Assembly (NCBI GenBank): GCA_947504705.1
Contig: CANNIA010000003.1
Coordinates: forward strand, 124,001 to 188,000
Reading direction: 5' to 3'
Origin: Paracoccaceae bacterium
Lineage (GTDB): Bacteria > Pseudomonadota > Alphaproteobacteria > Rhodobacterales > Rhodobacteraceae
Length of the DNA stretch: 64,000 bases
This document shows positions 63,886 to 64,000 of the stretch, in pieces. The translations under genes were made by a program, and so were the position numbers. Position 1 is the first letter of the stretch. Every line of letters begins with the position of its first letter. The notes under the pieces were generated by a model. The model did no database searches. It worked only from the letters and a program-made list of their open reading frames with translations, and had not been told where the DNA came from.

Positions 63886-64000
63886 TCAATCCTCGAATCT
63901 GGTGCCAGATTGCTTCGGTTTTCCGGCGTAGTGCAATCCGTTGGCGGAGAGGTTGGCCCGAAGGATGCGGCGAGCCTGCGGGACTTGCGGCGTCACATGG
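63886..64000 (-). CDS. C-terminal fragment of an unidentified protein, cut by the window edge
   Basis: On the minus strand, 37 codons read HVTPQVPQARRILRANLSAN then GLHYAGKPKQSGTRFED and end in TGA at 63886-63888. The frame is open to the right edge. It is upstream of and in the same direction as the P1 peptidase. Too little is visible to identify it. Confidence 0.45.
   Translation of the reverse strand, partial: HVTPQVPQARRILRANLSANGLHYAGKPKQSGTRFED

Overview
The window reads as a chromosomal segment of a high-GC alphaproteobacterium of the Rhodobacteraceae (Rhodobacter/Gemmobacter/Tabrizicola-like). Reasons: a short alphaproteobacterial ProRS next to LolCD, an HdaA replication regulator, a GTTC-N7-GTTC type SOS box in front of an ImuA-like gene, DUF2937/DUF3572/DUF983 proteins, an MttB-like methyltransferase without an amber codon, and frequent ATGA/GTGA start-stop overlaps. 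No rRNA, tRNA, CRISPR array, integrase or complete insertion sequence was found. This assignment is inference from gene content.

Layout. 1-9.0 kb: 3' part of methylmalonyl-CoA mutase, a 156-bp hairpin repeat, an endonuclease/phosphatase-fold protein with a J-domain protein, GNAT and glyoxalase-fold proteins, then ppx-ppk1 for polyphosphate. 9.2-16.1 kb: a SnoaL-like gene broken by TGA, hdaA with an AI-2E-type permease, a PepSY / cytochrome b / membrane-anchored LuxR-type regulator operon, an orphan pair of glycerol-type ABC permeases and an AT-richer secreted protein. 16.3-25.1 kb: proS, followed by two decayed extra copies of its own 3' end with other genes between them, then lolC-lolD, a frameshifted Imm11-type gene and a lipoprotein cytochrome c. 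25.1-33.0 kb: a DUF4153 membrane protein, an H-NOX/HNOBA-GGDEF signalling pair whose H-NOX has lost its haem-ligand residues, and a YnjBCD-type ABC importer. 33.1-35.4 kb: a decayed autotransporter flanked by direct repeats and a second hairpin repeat. 35.5-45.8 kb: MttB-like protein, HAD phosphatase, DUF3572, a PleD-like diguanylate cyclase, an EF-hand / ECF sigma / membrane protein / CpxP-like cassette, DUF983-NUDIX, agmatinase family protein, and a desaturase with a divergent XRE regulator. 45.9-54.0 kb: lipoproteins, an aldo/keto reductase, an SOS-boxed orphan imuA, SDR, YceI-cytochrome b561, and metG followed by a secreted DUF1311-like gene and a second copy of the metG 3' end. 54.0-64.0 kb: katG with divergent oxyR, a dipeptidase, a copper/haem-type module (DUF2946, PepSY membrane protein, PCuAC fusion), an FAD oxidoreductase and a P1 peptidase.

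The most unusual signal is that two different aminoacyl-tRNA synthetase genes here (proS and metG) are each followed by cargo genes and then by a diverged second copy of the synthetase's own 3' end. By hand alignment each copy is about 80% identical, mostly with synonymous changes. This suggests repeated foreign-DNA capture or gene replacement anchored at synthetase 3' ends. Other points worth checking are the haem-site-less H-NOX, a PleD-like receiver lacking its phospho-acceptor Asp, an SOS box on a lone imuA, and two families of dispersed intergenic repeats.
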